DNA of 8,040 nt from an uncultured Clostridia bacterium (GTDB lineage Bacteria > Bacillota > Clostridia > UBA1381), in contig CAKSGP010000051.1 in assembly GCA_934454745.1 (NCBI GenBank), positions 1 through 8,040 on the forward strand, given 5' to 3'. Each line of letters opens with the position of its first letter. Positions within the stretch are counted from its first letter, which is position 1. Positions 1-6,322 of the stretch are shown piece after piece. The notes beneath the pieces are model-generated. The model made no database searches and was not told the DNA's origin. It worked only from the letters and a program-made list of their open reading frames with translations. Both the position numbers and the translations under genes were made by a program.

Positions 1-718
1 GTATCAGATGTTTACAAATGATAAATCATTTGAAACGGCACTTGGCGATGCACAGGCAAAGGGTTATGCAGAACGCAATCCTGCGGCGGACATCGAAGGT
101 CATGATGCATGCAGAAAGATTGCAATCCTTTCATCTCTTGCATCAGGCGTAGAGGTTGACTGCGAAAGAATTGCAACAGAGGGTATTGTTGATATAACAC
201 TTGATGATGTCAAGTGTGCAGAGGCTCTTGACGGTGTTATTAAGCTTATCGGATATGCAAGCTTTAATAATGGCAAGGTGTATTCACATGTTGCACCTAT
301 GTTTATTGATAACGAGAATATGCTCTCAGGCATAAATGATGTATATAACGGAATATTGGTAACAGGCGATGCAGTAGGCGATGTAATGTTCTACGGTGCA
401 GGTGCAGGTAAGCTTCCTACAGCCTCGGCAGTTGTTGCGGACATGGTAGATGCGGTAATCCACTCATCAAGGCGTAAGATTATCGGTTGGACTAAGCCTG
501 TGGGTGATATAATAGAGAACAGCGAAAACGTGAAGTTCAGATACCTCATAAGATGCGAGAATACAGAAGCTGAAATTTCAGGCAATGTAAAGGCTGAGAA
601 GGTATTTAAAACAGGCGAGTTTACTGCATTTGTAACAGAGCCTTTGACAGACTCTGGATGTGAAGCACTTAAAGCTAAGCTTGGTAAGGTTAAGTCCGCA
701 ATAAGGATTCTTGACTAA
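1..718 (+). CDS. hom: Homoserine dehydrogenase, C-terminal part (5' partial)
   Basis: NAD(P)H-dependent reduction of aspartate semialdehyde to homoserine, the branch step toward threonine and methionine. The reading frame is open from base 2, so the gene starts upstream of the window; the N-terminal Rossmann cofactor domain is missing from view. The homoserine dehydrogenase signature is intact at about 50-118: A-x3-G-Y-A, then N-P-x2-D-I-E-G-x-D-x3-K, which includes the catalytic-domain Asp and Lys. A second family hallmark, GAGAGKLPTASAVVADM, lies near 390-450. After the catalytic domain only about 60 residues remain (from codon 536), beginning FRYLIRCE. This aligns by eye with an ACT domain but is shorter than the usual 75-80 residues and lacks the Gly-Val/Ile-rich effector loop. 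The TAA stop shares its last A with the thrB ATG (TAATG), so the two are translationally coupled. Family assignment is secure; loss of threonine feedback is only an inference. Confidence 0.95.
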   Translation, partial: YQMFTNDKSFETALGDAQAKGYAERNPAADIEGHDACRKIAILSSLASGVEVDCERIATEGIVDITLDDVKCAEALDGVIKLIGYASFNNGKVYSHVAPMFIDNENMLSGINDVYNGILVTGDAVGDVMFYGAGAGKLPTASAVVADMVDAVIHSSRRKIIGWTKPVGDIIENSENVKFRYLIRCENTEAEISGNVKAEKVFKTGEFTAFVTEPLTDSGCEALKAKLGKVKSAIRILD

Positions 719-1623
719 TGGTTCGTGTTAGAGTTCCCGCATCAAGTGCCAATATGGGTGCAGGGTTTGATACCCTGGGTATAGCACTCAATCTTTACTC
801 CGTAATAGAGGCATCAGAAACAGAAAACGGGCTTAAAATTATAACCAATACAAGCGGAGGCACGGTTCATAATGATGAATCCAATCTCGTTTTTCGTGCA
901 ATGAAGAGGGTATTTGATGAGGTTGGCTATGCCCCCTCAGGAATTTATATAAAGCAGGAAAGCACCATACCTATGACAAGAGGCTTAGGCTCCTCAAGTG
1001 CTTGCATAATCGGCGGAATGCTCAGTGCAAACGTAATATCGGGACGAAAGCTTTCATATAATGATATTCTGACTCTTGCAACTGATATGGAGGGTCACCC
1101 TGATAATGTCGGACCAGCCCTTTACGGCGGACTGTGTATTTCTGCAAAAATAGGGTATAAAGCAGTTGTAAAAAGCACAAAGCTTTTAAACAACCTTAAA
1201 TTTGCAGTTATGATTCCTGACTTCTTTGTTGCAACACGTAAATCACGGGGTGCATTGCCTGAGTTTGTGTCTATGCACGATGCATCATCAAATATTTCAT
1301 CATCATTGATGTTTTATTATTCACTTGTGTCAGGAGATTTTTCTCAGCTACGCTACGGCGTTCGGGACAGACTCCATCAGCCTTACAGAAAAAGATATGT
1401 AGACGGCTTTGACGATATTGTTAAAAAGACTTATGATAACGGTGCTCTTGCCACATATTTAAGCGGTTCGGGACCGACCATAATGTCTATCATAGACGGC
1501 GACGGTATGGATTTTGCCCACGCAATGGAAAAATACTTCCTTGATAATTCCCATAAATGGAAATGCAGTATTTTAGAGTGTGACAACGTAGGGGCGGTTG
1601 TATCGGAACACAAAGTAAATTAA
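718..1623 (+). CDS. thrB: Homoserine kinase
   Basis: GHMP-superfamily kinase that phosphorylates homoserine to O-phosphohomoserine, the substrate of threonine synthase. The 301 residues match the usual family length. Seen in order: N-terminal motif VPASSANMGAGFDTLGIALN (residues 6-25), the glycine-rich ATP-binding motif PMTRGLGSSSA (85-95), the EGHPDNVGPALYGG segment (125-138), and the C-terminal GHMP motif SGSGPT (249-254). The ATG at 718 overlaps the hom stop codon, so translation probably restarts from terminating ribosomes; no separate strong ribosome binding site is obvious. lysC follows after a 31-bp gap that holds a 10-bp perfect palindrome, GCAGTACTGC (1624-1633), directly after the stop. 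The gene order hom-thrB-lysC places this in threonine synthesis. No threonine synthase gene (thrC) is visible in the window. Confidence 0.97.
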   Translation: MVRVRVPASSANMGAGFDTLGIALNLYSVIEASETENGLKIITNTSGGTVHNDESNLVFRAMKRVFDEVGYAPSGIYIKQESTIPMTRGLGSSSACIIGGMLSANVISGRKLSYNDILTLATDMEGHPDNVGPALYGGLCISAKIGYKAVVKSTKLLNNLKFAVMIPDFFVATRKSRGALPEFVSMHDASSNISSSLMFYYSLVSGDFSQLRYGVRDRLHQPYRKRYVDGFDDIVKKTYDNGALATYLSGSGPTIMSIIDGDGMDFAHAMEKYFLDNSHKWKCSILECDNVGAVVSEHKVN

Positions 1624-1654
1624 GCAGTACTGCTGCGGAAAGGATATATAAAAA

Positions 1655-2863
1655 ATGGCACTTATTGTTCAGAAATTCGGAGGCACATCCGTAGGTGATG
1701 CCCAAAGAGTAATGAATGTTGCAAAACGTATCACAGACACCTACAAGGCAGGTAACAATGTAGTAGTTGTTGTATCTGCACAGGGTGACACAACAGATGA
1801 TTTGATAGAAAAGGCAAAGGAGATTAATCCTAAAGCATCAAAGCGTGAGATGGATATGCTTCTTGCTACGGGAGAGCAGATTTCAATATCCTTGCTTGCA
1901 ATGGCAATTGAAAAGATTGGTTGCCCGGTAGTATCTCTTACCGGATGGCAGGCAGGAATGAGAACAAATACAAAGTACGGTGCGGCCCGTATTAAAACAG
2001 TTGATACAGAGCGGTTGTCAATGGAGCTTGACAACCGCAGAATAGTAATCGTGGCAGGCTTCCAGGGCATTAACAAGTACGACGATATAACAACTCTTGG
2101 CAGAGGCGGTTCTGATACATCAGCAGTTGCATTGGCGGCGGCACTTCGTGCAGACTTATGCGAAATCTATACAGATGTAGACGGTGTATATACAACTGAT
2201 CCGAGAATTTGCAAGGATGCGTATAAGCTTGAGGAAATTTCATATGATGAAATGCTTGAGTTAGCATCACTTGGTGCAAACGTACTTCATAACAGAAGTG
2301 TGGAAATGGCGAAAAAATATAATGTAAAAATGTCGGTTCGCTCAAGCCTTAATAATAATGAGGGAACATACGTAAAGGAGGAATCTCAAGTGGAGAAGAT
2401 GGATGTAAGAGGTGTAACAAGGGATAACGACTGTGCAAGGGTAGCACTTTGCGGTGTTGAGGATGCACCGGGCAAAGCGTTCCAGGTATTTGAAATGATT
2501 GCTAAAGCCGGCATAAGCGTTGACCTTATTCTTCAGTCAATCGGCGACGGCAGCTCAAAGGACATCAGCTTTACTGTTTCAGAGAGCGATCTTGACGCTG
2601 TCTTAAAGCTTCTTGAGGAGAACCAGGCAATGATAAAGGCACGTGAGATCAAGTCAACAAAGGATGTTGCAAAGGTTTCAATCGTAGGTGCAGGTATGGT
2701 AAATAACTCCGGCGTTGCGGCAAAGATGTTTGAGGCACTTTTTAATGCACATATCAACATAAAGATGATTGCAACATCAGAAATAAAGATTTCTGTTCTT
2801 GTTGCACAGAAGGATGCAGAGAAGGCAGTTGTTGCAATACACGATATGTTCTTGTCTAAATAA
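1655..2863 (+). CDS. lysC: Aspartate kinase (alpha subunit, with C-terminal tandem ACT domains)
   Basis: Phosphorylates aspartate to aspartyl-4-phosphate, the first step toward lysine, threonine and methionine. The 402-residue product fits the short, monofunctional Bacillus/Corynebacterium type rather than the bifunctional enterobacterial kinases. Kinase motifs: KFGGTSV (7-13), TTLGRGGSDTSA (146-157), YTDVDGVYTTDPR (172-184), and LASLGANVLHNRSVEMA (203-219). Two ACT domains follow, about 263-335 (with SVDLILQSIGDG at 288-299) and 340-402; these bind the feedback amino acid in the family. The start is preceded by GGAAAGGA at 1637-1644, a slightly long spacing. An internal ribosome binding site and GTG at codon 246 predict a separate beta subunit made from the same gene (listed separately). 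It is the last gene of the amino acid cluster; a stem-loop-rich gap follows. Which of lysine or threonine inhibits it cannot be read safely from sequence. Confidence 0.97.
   Translation: MALIVQKFGGTSVGDAQRVMNVAKRITDTYKAGNNVVVVVSAQGDTTDDLIEKAKEINPKASKREMDMLLATGEQISISLLAMAIEKIGCPVVSLTGWQAGMRTNTKYGAARIKTVDTERLSMELDNRRIVIVAGFQGINKYDDITTLGRGGSDTSAVALAAALRADLCEIYTDVDGVYTTDPRICKDAYKLEEISYDEMLELASLGANVLHNRSVEMAKKYNVKMSVRSSLNNNEGTYVKEESQVEKMDVRGVTRDNDCARVALCGVEDAPGKAFQVFEMIAKAGISVDLILQSIGDGSSKDISFTVSESDLDAVLKLLEENQAMIKAREIKSTKDVAKVSIVGAGMVNNSGVAAKMFEALFNAHINIKMIATSEIKISVLVAQKDAEKAVVAIHDMFLSK
2374..2392 (+). promoter_or_regulatory. Internal ribosome binding site and GTG start inside lysC
   Basis: AAAGGAGG at 2374-2381, 8 bases, then GTG at 2390. 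It lies at the junction between the kinase domain and the ACT domains and is in the lysC frame (codons for K-E-E-S-Q-V). This is where the beta-subunit start is expected in this family. Confidence 0.75.
2390..2863 (+). CDS. lysC: Aspartate kinase beta subunit, from internal in-frame GTG start
   Basis: Predicted second translation product of lysC, 157 residues, identical to codons 246-402 and made up almost wholly of the two ACT regulatory domains. Its start is a GTG at 2390-2392 preceded, after 8 bases, by AAAGGAGG (2374-2381), a stronger and better-spaced ribosome binding site than the one in front of lysC itself. In Bacillus subtilis and Corynebacterium glutamicum lysC encodes alpha and beta chains from in-frame overlapping starts, and the holoenzyme is alpha2beta2; the beta chain is about 160 residues there, close to the length here. 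The next in-frame ATG (2399) is too far from the ribosome binding site to be preferred. The site is seen directly; that beta is actually made is inference from homology. Confidence 0.75.
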   Translation: MEKMDVRGVTRDNDCARVALCGVEDAPGKAFQVFEMIAKAGISVDLILQSIGDGSSKDISFTVSESDLDAVLKLLEENQAMIKAREIKSTKDVAKVSIVGAGMVNNSGVAAKMFEALFNAHINIKMIATSEIKISVLVAQKDAEKAVVAIHDMFLSK

Positions 2864-2922
2864 AAAAGTCACTATCGTGACTGTAGTTTCCTTGCACTTC
2901 ACTCAAATAGGTAGACTTTTTT
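2862..2922 (+). terminator. Possible lysC terminator: long-loop stem ending in a T-run
   Basis: AAAAAAGTC (2862-2870) can pair with GACTTTTTT (2914-2922), leaving a U-run at the 3' side, immediately after the lysC stop. The same AGTC bases can instead form a compact hairpin, AGTCAC-TATC-GTGACT (2867-2882). The two folds exclude each other. The long loop and A/T-rich stem make termination here uncertain. Confidence 0.35.
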
Positions 2923-2923
2923 G

Positions 2924-2953
2924 CTAATAGAAAATTGAGAAATTTCCTATTAG
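2924..2953. other. Stem-loop with GAGA tetraloop
   Basis: CTAATAG (2924-2930) pairs with CTATTAG (2947-2953). After one A/C mismatch, AAATT (2932-2936) pairs with AATTT (2941-2945) around a GAGA loop, which is a GNRA-type tetraloop. It sits between two terminator-like structures in the lysC-rlmB gap. No function is assigned. Confidence 0.5.
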
Positions 2954-2960
2954 ATAAATA

Positions 2961-2984
2961 AAAAGGGGCGGATATGCCCCTTTT
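2961..2984 (+). terminator. Rho-independent terminator-like hairpin (lysC/rlmB gap)
   Basis: Perfect 9-bp stem AAAAGGGGC (2961-2969) / GCCCCTTTT (2976-2984) with a 6-base loop. It has G+C-rich pairs at the loop end and a T-run at the 3' side; on the other strand it also ends in a T-run. It most likely ends the hom-thrB-lysC transcript before rlmB. Confidence 0.75.
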
Positions 2985-2997
2985 AGAGTTTTATGTG

Positions 2998-3022
2998 CAG
3001 AGCGATTTTTAGAATTGCTCTG
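2998..3022. other. Stem-loop upstream of rlmB
   Basis: CAGAGCGATT (2998-3007) pairs with AATTGCTCTG (3013-3022) with one G-T pair and a 5-base loop. It lies 16 bases before the rlmB ribosome binding site. It has no T-run, so it is not a terminator. It could be a leader structure. No convincing promoter for rlmB was found in this gap. Confidence 0.45.
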
Positions 3023-3055
3023 TATTCTATATATAGGGAAAGGAGGATATAGCCC

Positions 3056-3793
3056 ATGGAGGATATAATTTTCGGACGGGGCCCGGTAAATGAAGCCTTA
3101 AAGAATTTACACCCCATAGATAAAATAATAATAAAAAAGGGTGCGTATCAGAATTCGCTTATTCCAATTATAAACGAGGCGAAAAAACAGGGCATAGTTA
3201 TTCAGCAGGTAGACCCTGTAAAGCTTGACCGTATGGCAAACGGTGGAAACCATCAGGGCGTCGTTGCAACGGTCAGTGCTTATAGCTATGTATCATTAAA
3301 CGACATACTCACAAAGGCTCAGGAAAAGGGCGAAAGCCCCTTTGTTATAATATGTGACAAAATAACCGATCCTCATAATCTCGGTGCAATAATCAGGACA
3401 GCTAACTGTGTGGGTGCACACGGAGTTATAATTCCGAAACACGAAAGTGCCGGCGTAAATAGCGTTGTTATGAAAACATCGGCAGGTGCTTTGGAATATA
3501 CACCCGTGGCAAAGGTTACAAATATTGCATCTGCAATAGACGAGCTTAAGGATAAAGGCTTTTGGGTAACTGCCGCCGATATGGACGGGGAGAGTATGTA
3601 TGATATTGATCTTAAAGGCTCAATTGCCCTGTGTATAGGCAGTGAGGGAAAAGGCGTAAGCCGATTGGTCCGTGAGAAGTGTGACTTTATTGCATCAATC
3701 CCAATGTACGGGGATATAAACTCCCTTAACGCATCTGTGGCGGCGGGAGTATTAATGTACGAAGCTGTAAGGCAGAGGTATGGTAATAAATAA
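3056..3793 (+). CDS. rlmB: 23S rRNA (guanosine-2'-O-)-methyltransferase RlmB, TrmH/SpoU family
   Basis: SAM-dependent 2'-O-methyltransferase of the SPOUT class. The best-studied member modifies G2251 in the peptidyl-transferase P-loop of 23S rRNA. At 245 residues it has the family's usual length. An N-terminal RNA-binding domain begins with IFGRGPVNEAL (5-15) and ends near the conserved NHQGVVA (65-71). The catalytic SPOUT domain follows with motif 1 DKITDPHNLGAIIRTA (101-116, N108 and R114 conserved), motif 2 IGSEGKGVSR (194-203) and motif 3 IPMYGDINSLNASVAAG (215-231), which form the trefoil knot and SAM site. The start has AAAGGAGG at 3039-3046, 9 bases upstream. The UPF0237 gene begins 16 bp after its stop, so the three genes probably form one operon. 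TrmH-family paralogues with other rRNA or tRNA targets cannot be fully excluded, but the N-terminal domain and length favour RlmB. Confidence 0.92.
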   Translation: MEDIIFGRGPVNEALKNLHPIDKIIIKKGAYQNSLIPIINEAKKQGIVIQQVDPVKLDRMANGGNHQGVVATVSAYSYVSLNDILTKAQEKGESPFVIICDKITDPHNLGAIIRTANCVGAHGVIIPKHESAGVNSVVMKTSAGALEYTPVAKVTNIASAIDELKDKGFWVTAADMDGESMYDIDLKGSIALCIGSEGKGVSRLVREKCDFIASIPMYGDINSLNASVAAGVLMYEAVRQRYGNK

Positions 3794-3809
3794 CAGGAAG
3801 GATAATAAT

Positions 3810-4079
3810 ATGAAAGCAATAGTAACTGTGGTAGGAAAAGACCAAAAAGGTATAATAGCAAAGGTAAGTAATATTCTTTTTGAAAACAGCGTGAATATAA
3901 TAGACATATCCCAGACAATTATGCAGGATATGTTTACAATGATAATGATGGTAGAATTTGATAGCAATAATGTATCTGTAGGCGATATAGACGATAAGCT
4001 GTCAGTTGCGGCACGTGAAATGGGCCTTTCTATACACGTTCAGCGTGAAGAGATTTTCTCGTCAATGCACCGAATTTAA
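3810..4079 (+). CDS. UPF0237 family ACT-domain protein
   Basis: An 89-residue protein consisting of essentially one ACT domain. It begins KAIVTVVGKDQKGIIAKVSN (2-21), with the G-x-D-x-x-G-I turn that usually binds an amino acid or related ligand, and NIIDISQTIMQDMFTMIMMV (29-48) as the second strand. The family resembles GcvR-like regulatory ACT proteins, but its ligand is not established. The start chosen is ATG 3810, with AGGAAGG at 3795-3801 and 8-base spacing; an in-frame ATG at 3780 lies inside the end of rlmB and lacks a ribosome binding site. The last two A bases of its TAA stop form the start of the AAGGAGG site that serves the next gene, so the two are tightly coupled. Adjacent UPF0237 and UPF0210 genes recur in Gram-positive bacteria (SP_0238/SP_0239 in pneumococcus, from memory), suggesting this protein senses a ligand for its partner. 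Confidence 0.9.
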   Translation: MKAIVTVVGKDQKGIIAKVSNILFENSVNIIDISQTIMQDMFTMIMMVEFDSNNVSVGDIDDKLSVAAREMGLSIHVQREEIFSSMHRI

Positions 4080-4091
4080 GGAGGCATAGTG

Positions 4092-5447
4092 ATGATTAAT
4101 CCATTTGAAATTATTGAAACTATCAATATGATAGATAACGAGAACCTTGATATACGTACAATTACTATGGGTATCTCGTTAAAATCCTGTGCAGGCCCTG
4201 ATATTGATAAGGTATGTGAAAATGTTTATAACAAAATAACAACATACGCAAAGGATCTTGTAAAAACAGGCGAGGATATTGAAAAACAGTTCGGTATCCC
4301 CATTATAAACAAGAGAATATCAGTTACTCCTGTTGCAACTCTTGTTGATGCTTTAGAAAATCCTGACACAGAAAAGTGTATTAAAATCGCAAAAACTCTC
4401 GACAGAGCCGCAAAGACAGTTGGTGTTAACTTTATCGGCGGTTACACTGCACTTGTTCACAAGGGTTTTACAAAGGGCGAAAAAATACTTATCGAATCTA
4501 TACCCGAAGCACTTGCAAGCACTGATTTAGTGTGTTCAAGTGTAAATATAGGCTCAACACGTGCAGGAATAAATATGGACGCTGTTAAACGTATGGGCGA
4601 AATTGTCAAAGAGGCGGCAGAGCTTACAAAGGACAAAAAGGGATTTGCCTGTGCAAAGCTTGTTGTATTTTGTAATGCTGTTGAGGATAATCCCTTTATG
4701 GCAGGAGCATTTCTTGGCGAAGGTGTAATAAACGTAGGCGTTTCAGGCCCGGGCGTTGTTAAGTGTGCTCTTGAAAAGGTAAAAGGTCAGGATTTCGGAA
4801 TAGTTGCCGAAACAATCAAAAAGACAGCCTTTAAGATAACGAGAATGGGACAGCTTGTAGCTCAGGAGGCTTCAAAGCGTCTTGGTGTGCCATTTGGTAT
4901 AGTTGATTTATCCCTTGCTCCAACGCCGGCAGTAGGCGACAGTGTTGCATATATACTTGAGGAAATGGGACTTGAAAAGTGCGGTACACATGGTACAACT
5001 GCTGCTTTGGCATTATTAAATGATGCTGTTAAAAAGGGAGGAGTTATGGCATCAGGCTATGTAGGCGGTCTTTCAGGTGCATTTATACCCGTAAGTGAGG
5101 ACGCAGGTATGATTGCCGCGGCCAAATGTGGGGCATTGTCAATTGAAAAGCTTGAGGCTATGACCTGCGTATGCTCCGTAGGACTGGATATGATTGCAGT
5201 ACCGGGTGACACAACAGCCGCTACAATATCTGCAATCATTGCCGATGAGGCGGCAATAGGTATGATTAACCAGAAAACAACTGCAGTCCGTATAATTCCT
5301 GCTCCGGGACTTAAAGAGGGTGACGTTGTAGAATTCGGCGGACTGCTCGGCACAGGCCCCGTTATGAGCTTAAAACCGTATTCAAGCGAAGAATTTATAG
5401 CACGCGGTGGAAGAATCCCGGCTCCGATTAACAGCCTTAAGAATTAA
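4092..5447 (+). CDS. UPF0210/DUF711 (PFL-like) family protein
   Basis: A 451-residue cytoplasmic protein of the UPF0210 family, often annotated 'PFL family protein' because its fold resembles the pyruvate formate-lyase barrel. Recognisable segments are LDIRTITMGISLKSC (19-33), then KRISVTPVATL, VNFIGGYTALVHKG, SVNIGSTRAGINMDAV, the long glycine/alanine-rich stretch with ASGYVGGLSGAFIPVSEDAG, and PGDTTAATISAIIADEAAIG near the C-terminus. No glycyl-radical motif or activating-enzyme gene is present, so it should not be called a formate acetyltransferase. Its reaction is unknown. AAGGAGG at 4078-4084 lies 7 bases before ATG 4092 and only 4 before the in-frame GTG 4089, so ATG is preferred. It is coupled to the ACT-domain gene just upstream. 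No hairpin terminator follows the stop, so some readthrough into the next gene is possible. Confidence 0.9.
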   Translation: MINPFEIIETINMIDNENLDIRTITMGISLKSCAGPDIDKVCENVYNKITTYAKDLVKTGEDIEKQFGIPIINKRISVTPVATLVDALENPDTEKCIKIAKTLDRAAKTVGVNFIGGYTALVHKGFTKGEKILIESIPEALASTDLVCSSVNIGSTRAGINMDAVKRMGEIVKEAAELTKDKKGFACAKLVVFCNAVEDNPFMAGAFLGEGVINVGVSGPGVVKCALEKVKGQDFGIVAETIKKTAFKITRMGQLVAQEASKRLGVPFGIVDLSLAPTPAVGDSVAYILEEMGLEKCGTHGTTAALALLNDAVKKGGVMASGYVGGLSGAFIPVSEDAGMIAAAKCGALSIEKLEAMTCVCSVGLDMIAVPGDTTAATISAIIADEAAIGMINQKTTAVRIIPAPGLKEGDVVEFGGLLGTGPVMSLKPYSSEEFIARGGRIPAPINSLKN

Positions 5448-5454
5448 AAAATAC

Positions 5455-5483
5455 TTGCAAAAAAGCAAAGAGTATAGTATAAT
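5455..5483 (+). promoter_or_regulatory. SigA-type promoter for the zinc-ribbon membrane protein
   Basis: TTGCAA (5455-5460), exactly 17 bases, then the consensus TATAAT (5478-5483). It begins 8 bases after the UPF0210 stop codon. Transcription would start near 5490, giving a leader of roughly 77 bases before the GTG start at 5567. Confidence 0.75.
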
Positions 5484-5566
5484 TAAAATATATAGATATA
5501 AATTTACAGCACAAGATGAAAGCGATTGCATAAATGTTAATAAAAGGCTCGAAAGGAGAGAGCATC

Positions 5567-6322
5567 GTGTATTGTAAAAACTGCGGTAAATATTTGCCTG
5601 ATAATGCACGTTTCTGTGATAAATGCAATATGTCAGTACGTAAAAAAGAAGGCAAGATGGGTATGATTGAAGAGCTGAAGGAAGAACGTCTGGCAAGGAA
5701 AAAAGCGTACGAGATAGAGGAACGTCTTAAGAAAATAAAAAAAGTTAAAAGAAAACGTTATCGTGGCATAGTACTTATAATTATCGGAGTAATTGTTGTA
5801 TGGGGAGCCATTGTAGGCTTCACATTCTGGAGAAATTACAAGGATTCAACCTTGCGTGATGCTCAGCCGGAGCTTCAGCCGACACAGGCTCCGTCACCAT
5901 CGCAGACAGCAGATGAAAAACAGATTGATGATGGTTATATCTTAATAACAATTGATGGCATAGAAATTGCATATCCTGATGTTTTCACCCAGTCAGAGGT
6001 TGAGGATACGGACTGTGTTGCAAGCTTTTCAAATGAAGATGGCGATGCAATGTTTATAATTGACAGAAAGCCGGCAACACTTACACCTAATGAGCTTATG
6101 GATGAGTATTACAGAAGTGTGTTAAATGCAAAATCCGATAAGTCCTCTGCAAATGAGGCGGGCTATACAATTACCCTAATTGCCGGTACAAAAAAGCATC
6201 ATAAAAAGTGTATTATAAAGGACGGCGAGGCTATATCCTATGAGGTAATATACCCCACTGCCTCTGCCGAGGAATATGAAGAATACACAGACTATATGGA
6301 CGAAAACTTTACAGTTTCATAA
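5567..6322 (+). CDS. Zinc-ribbon single-pass membrane protein with extracellular domain
   Basis: A 251-residue protein of unknown function with a clear modular layout. An N-terminal zinc ribbon has two Cys pairs (C3-x2-C6 and C17-x2-C20; KNCGKYLPDNARFCDKC). A Lys/Arg/Glu-rich, probably coiled-coil stretch (26-66) ends in a basic cluster, KKIKKVKRKRYR. One membrane helix follows (about 68-88), then a Pro/Gln/Thr linker (about 99-117) and a C-terminal domain (about 119-251) with two cysteines (C150, C215). By the positive-inside rule the zinc ribbon is cytoplasmic and the C-terminal domain faces outside. The start is GTG 5567, with AAAGGAG at 5552-5558 and 8-base spacing; the in-frame ATG at 5534 lacks a ribosome binding site, and starting there would put 11 residues before the ribbon. 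It has its own promoter. Its 3' end overlaps the converging gene by 14 bp. I do not recognise the ectodomain. Confidence 0.85.
   Translation: MYCKNCGKYLPDNARFCDKCNMSVRKKEGKMGMIEELKEERLARKKAYEIEERLKKIKKVKRKRYRGIVLIIIGVIVVWGAIVGFTFWRNYKDSTLRDAQPELQPTQAPSPSQTADEKQIDDGYILITIDGIEIAYPDVFTQSEVEDTDCVASFSNEDGDAMFIIDRKPATLTPNELMDEYYRSVLNAKSDKSSANEAGYTITLIAGTKKHHKKCIIKDGEAISYEVIYPTASAEEYEEYTDYMDENFTVS

Noticed and set aside
1741..2076. Minus-strand open frame opposite lysC
   Set aside because: It is a shadow of the aspartate kinase coding sequence, with no family features in the translation.
3007..3035. Possible rlmB promoter (TTTTAG, 17 bases, TATATA)
   Set aside because: The -35 is poor and the start site would fall at or inside the ribosome binding site at 3039-3046, leaving no usable leader.
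3780..3809. Upstream in-frame ATG for the UPF0237 ACT protein, giving 99 residues
   Set aside because: It lies inside rlmB, has no ribosome binding site, and the extra residues precede the ACT domain. ATG 3810 has AGGAAGG at 8 bases and matches the usual family length.
3373..3918. Long minus-strand open frame opposite rlmB and the ACT gene
   Set aside because: It lies antisense to two well-supported genes, has a low-complexity Leu/Tyr/Ser-rich translation and no convincing ribosome binding site.
4092..5447. Pyruvate formate-lyase
   Set aside because: Despite the 'PFL family' label, length and sequence match UPF0210/DUF711; there is no C-terminal glycyl-radical motif and no activase gene nearby.
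5534..5566. ATG start for the zinc-ribbon protein
   Set aside because: No ribosome binding site lies ahead of it. AAAGGAG plus 8 bases points to GTG 5567, which places the first zinc-binding Cys at residue 3.
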